A DNA stretch of 64,000 nt, from assembly GCA_977017575.1 (NCBI GenBank), contig CDRNVI010000010.1, forward strand, positions 1 through 64,000. Direction: 5' to 3'. The translations under genes were made by a program, and so were the position numbers. Below, one piece after another: positions 61,192 through 64,000 of this stretch (positions within the stretch are counted from its first letter, which is position 1; each line of letters starts with the position of its first letter). The notes below the pieces were generated by a model that worked only from the letters and a program-made list of their open reading frames with translations, did no database searches and was not told where the DNA came from. Source of the stretch: Paramoeba atlantica (Eukaryota; Discosea).

Positions 61192-61923
61192 TCAGTTACA
61201 TAAGAGGCGTAGAGAAGTTGCAAAAGCATACAATTTTCCATCAATACACATGTTCTGAGTTGCAGCACATGACTCAATAAAGTGAAGAAGATCACACAGC
61301 TTCACAACATGAACCAAAATGTGCTCACCGTCTTCACATTCCTGCTGCGGATGTTGATTTTCCTTCGAATTTGGATCCACAAAAAGGGTAACAAAACGAA
61401 ATGTCGTGTTCGACATGCCTGACTCGTATGAGCATACAGGAGAGGTGCTGTCCTGGTGCTTTCCTGGAAAGGGCTTTCCGACGTATCCCGTTTCCTCTCG
61501 AAGTTCACGTATGGCGGCGTTCACAGCACTATCTGAATCTACCAACCCCGCAGGAAATTCAAGACATACCTTTTGTAATGGAGGTCTATATTGCGAAACG
61601 AGCACAACGCGGGCACCAGAAGAAATAGAATTACTCAAAGAAGGCGTCACTACATTCACTTCAGGTATAATTGCAATGATATCCACAGCATCAATATCAT
61701 TGGATCGAGAATGAGTGAAATCGTCAGCTACACTACTTGAAAACGTTTTCGCAGGTTCCTTGGGTGGATGGTTCCGTTCAACGGTTTCCCACTGACGAAT
61801 GCTGCCAGATATTGGATCATAATATTCGATAATACAAAGTCGTAGCCAACGCAGGGAACACTTTATAACGCGTGAAACCTCATAGAAACCAGAAAGGGAA
61901 ATTTTTGAACACTGAATCTGCAT
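61192..61923 (-). CDS. Nudix hydrolase, NUDT5/ADP-ribose pyrophosphatase-like
   Basis: 243 aa. An N-terminal beta domain with the ADPRase pattern (YYDPISGSIRQWETVER, VDIIAIIPEV) is followed by VVLVSQYRPPLQKVCLEFPA, the substrate-positioning element upstream of the Nudix box in NUDT5-type enzymes. The box reads GLVDSDSAVNAAIRELREET then GY: the REUxEExGU core that binds metal is intact, but the spacing between the first Gly and the Arg is one residue short and the usual Glu is Asp/Ser. Expected reaction: ADP-ribose to AMP plus ribose 5-phosphate, cytosolic. An insert of about 20 residues (PKEPAKTFSSSVADDFTHSR) is Ser-rich. Confidence 0.85.
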   Translation of the reverse strand: MQIQCSKISLSGFYEVSRVIKCSLRWLRLCIIEYYDPISGSIRQWETVERNHPPKEPAKTFSSSVADDFTHSRSNDIDAVDIIAIIPEVNVVTPSLSNSISSGARVVLVSQYRPPLQKVCLEFPAGLVDSDSAVNAAIRELREETGYVGKPFPGKHQDSTSPVCSYESGMSNTTFRFVTLFVDPNSKENQHPQQECEDGEHILVHVVKLCDLLHFIESCAATQNMCIDGKLYAFATSLRLLCN

Positions 61924-62071
61924 TTCACCGAATCAAACATTTTGGCAATATCTCGATAGTGCATAAATATTTTTAAAAGCATAAACTTCTAGTATAATCT
62001 CCATGTATTCAAAAGACAAAAATAAAAAGAAATCTTAAATTTAAGACTACAATTGAATGGTTTTTAGGGAT

Positions 62072-63643
62072 TTAACCTTTATCTGTGCAAGAATTAGTGC
62101 TATCCAGTCCTCTTACTTGTAGCATATCATCATAATATGATGACAAAACAGCCATGTTCTTTATTTGGCCTTTATCAACGCATTGGAACGGCAACCATTC
62201 CGCACAGTAGACAAGCTTTTCCTTCCCAGAAACAACGCAATCGTTTTGCTGCGTATCCTTAATAGACAAGCCTGAATCAGGACTATACTTCACTATAACA
62301 GACCCCGCATGCATTGCTGCGACCAAATATTCGCTGCCTGTACTTTGGTCATTGTTCTCCACATCATGCAAAGGTGCGGGGTCCAAATTCGCACCATATT
62401 TTTGATGAGACCGTTTCTTAGACATACGCCAAGCTCCACCCCCAACAAAGACGGAGCTTACACTCCGACCCAAATTTCGCGTGTCATAGAGTCGAACATG
62501 ACCATCGTAGCACCCGGTAAGAAACATGTACTCAGTTGAGCTCAAGATAGAGTCACGATCAATACCCTGATTTTCAGAAAATCCTGTTGTATGACGTTCA
62601 TATCCGGGCAAAGGATAAATGCAAGTAACCCCCGCAGGATGTTTCACTTGTTGACATGACGAAGATACGCGTAAGGAACCTGCATTTCTAGAGTCCCAGT
62701 ACTTTACCAATTCCTCTGTAGGCAGCATTCGAGTATCCCAAATTTTCCACATCCCGTCATCACCTCCTGTACTAAAACAACATGATCGTTCACTGTCCTG
62801 TGTCGTATGAAAACAACAAGCCCATGCCTCAGCATCATGAGCCTGAAACAATTTCGTTGAGTGCGCAGGGTGACTCTCCGACCCCAAGCCCACATACTCC
62901 ACATCGAGTAAAGCACATCCACCCGAACTCAACGTGGACACTATCGACGAAACATAAGGACCAGAGTGTTTATCGCAAACCGCAGGAGAGTAATCTGTGC
63001 TTCCCGGATAACTTCTCACGATGTAGTCACTGCATGTGCAAATGGAATCTGCTTCCACATTTTTATTGACCATTTGCTTTTCATCCATCTCAGGCAAGAG
63101 ATGAGCACAAAAAACTTCCGAAATGTCAAGTTCATAGTCCTTTGGTTCGCATCGTGATGATTTTAACGTTTTAAAATCACAGGGCTTGCTGAATGAAACA
63201 GCTTGTTCGATTTTAAAAATGCGGACGGTTCCATCGGAGCATGAGAAAAGAATAAAATCCTGTAAACAAAAATCTTGAGAGCAAATTACCTTCATATCAA
63301 ACAGGGCTGGTGTTCCAATATGAGAAATTGAGCTCAATTCAACGGTTGATTCTGTACCGACGTCATGCAATCGGCATAAAACAGCTTCTACACCCCCTTT
63401 TCTAGATGAGCTCTGTGTATCAAATTCATACATCCCAGCCAGAATTATACAGTCTTCGGATTGGCCCGTGCTTTCGTCGATCGCATATTGTTGACACATG
63501 TTCATTCGTCGTGTCTTAGAATCTGAGTATTTCTCAGAACCAATAGAACTGCAGTCGGAAGGATGTGACAAATGCTTCCTCTTATCTTGTAGCACAGTAA
63601 GACAGCTAACATGAGCAGGAAGTGCAAGCGTACCTGTTGACAT
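62072..63643 (-). CDS. DPH7: DPH7-like WD40 protein, diphthine methyltransferase
   Basis: 523 aa WD40 propeller. DPH7 (WDR85) demethylates diphthine methyl ester on elongation factor 2, the step before the final amidation to diphthamide. Family features seen: GGDDGMWKIWDTR, then VKHPAGVTCIYPLPGYERHT, LTGCYDGHVRLYDTRNLGRS, VFVGGGAWRMSK (family: VQGGVWRIKWHP), YLVAAMHAGSVIV (family: LAACMHSGFKI) and LVYCAEWLPF (family: LVYGADWSWL). Longer than the ~450-aa human protein because of Ser/Asp-rich inserts between blades. It is a WD40 protein near a Bub1-like gene, but its motifs fit DPH7, not Bub3/KKT15. Confidence 0.85.
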   Translation of the reverse strand: MSTGTLALPAHVSCLTVLQDKRKHLSHPSDCSSIGSEKYSDSKTRRMNMCQQYAIDESTGQSEDCIILAGMYEFDTQSSSRKGGVEAVLCRLHDVGTESTVELSSISHIGTPALFDMKVICSQDFCLQDFILFSCSDGTVRIFKIEQAVSFSKPCDFKTLKSSRCEPKDYELDISEVFCAHLLPEMDEKQMVNKNVEADSICTCSDYIVRSYPGSTDYSPAVCDKHSGPYVSSIVSTLSSGGCALLDVEYVGLGSESHPAHSTKLFQAHDAEAWACCFHTTQDSERSCCFSTGGDDGMWKIWDTRMLPTEELVKYWDSRNAGSLRVSSSCQQVKHPAGVTCIYPLPGYERHTTGFSENQGIDRDSILSSTEYMFLTGCYDGHVRLYDTRNLGRSVSSVFVGGGAWRMSKKRSHQKYGANLDPAPLHDVENNDQSTGSEYLVAAMHAGSVIVKYSPDSGLSIKDTQQNDCVVSGKEKLVYCAEWLPFQCVDKGQIKNMAVLSSYYDDMLQVRGLDSTNSCTDKG

Positions 63644-64000
63644 ACCGTGAAAGGTTTGCGTATTATCAAGCTATACGTTCTGATGATGGATGTTCAACGA
63701 TTCATGATCCCCATGCGAATAAGCGTAATGCACAATAGATCTAGACGTACCACATGGCTAGCATGTACGTTTAAGTAGACCAATATGTGATATTCAAGAA
63801 AAAAAATCGTTTGTTTCGTTAGTTTTCGTAGTTTTAAAAAAAATATCTTGCATTTGAGTAAATCCAAAGAAATATAACCAAGACTGTAAGGAGTCATCGG
63901 CAATTGCTTATCCTTACCGTGCGGAATCCAACCTCCATCAAATAATGCTTTTCCGCAACGCTACTTCTACTTGAGGAAGAACACCGGCCTGTACGTAATT
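63644..64000. other. right edge, no gene seen
   Basis: 357 bp upstream of DPH7. AT-rich with an A-run (63834-63843); the last 60 bp may be the 3' region or start of another gene cut by the window edge. Not enough to call. Confidence 0.45.

Noticed and set aside
62072-63643. WD40 protein as KKT15/Bub3 partner of the KKT14-like gene
   Set aside because: The VGGGAWRM, YLVAAMHAGS and LVYCAEW motifs are those of DPH7.

Overview
The window looks like nuclear DNA of a kinetoplastid or close relative, perhaps one of the early-branching prokinetoplastids; the species cannot be fixed from sequence alone. Evidence: 14 consecutive protein genes (35950-63643) lie on the minus strand without visible introns, 148-534 bp apart apart from one transposon-filled gap, as in a trans-spliced polycistronic unit. 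Several have pyrimidine tracts plus AG just upstream of the ATG. One gene encodes a Bub1-like pseudokinase resembling kinetochore protein KKT14, another a long mitochondrial uL11, another a Bfr1-like 'nuclear segregation' coiled coil, and another an LRR protein of a type I associate with bodonids.

Region 1 (1-29408) is a near-identical tandem array of a ~3.95-kb unit: seven full units plus one truncated unit. Each full unit carries on the minus strand an unrecognised 252-aa ORF and a 164-aa ORF holding the C-terminal half of an RNase H fold. It also has an (AAG)n tract and two diverged copies of a ~270-340 bp module with conserved hairpins and pol III-box-like sequences. The array breaks off inside the 252-aa ORF.

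Region 2 (29409-35949) is a repeat-rich border: an 18-bp minisatellite of about 92 units, a decayed LINE endonuclease fragment, a 96-bp satellite that stays open as a 32-aa protein repeat, clusters of perfect palindromes, and a half copy of a transposon whose complete copy lies at 51.4 kb.

Region 3 (35950-63643) is the gene block. In transcription order (right to left) it encodes DPH7, a NUDT5-like Nudix hydrolase, an EF-hand protein with a C-terminal cysteine cluster, SMC4, diacylglycerol lipase, an LRR protein, uL11m, a KKT14/Bub1-like pseudokinase, a Bfr1-like protein, an RNF10-like RING protein, a probable mitochondrial protein, an ENTH protein, a SpoIIIAA/Ycf45-type ATPase and CIAO1. The functions are mixed (translation, chromosome segregation, lipid signalling, Fe-S assembly), as expected when gene order follows transcription units, not pathways. 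A 2.76-kb gap between the LRR and lipase genes holds two non-autonomous inverted-repeat elements (51402-52333 and 52357-53093).

No rRNA, canonical tRNA, CRISPR or telomere repeat was seen. Identifications rest on motif recognition by eye, without database searches.
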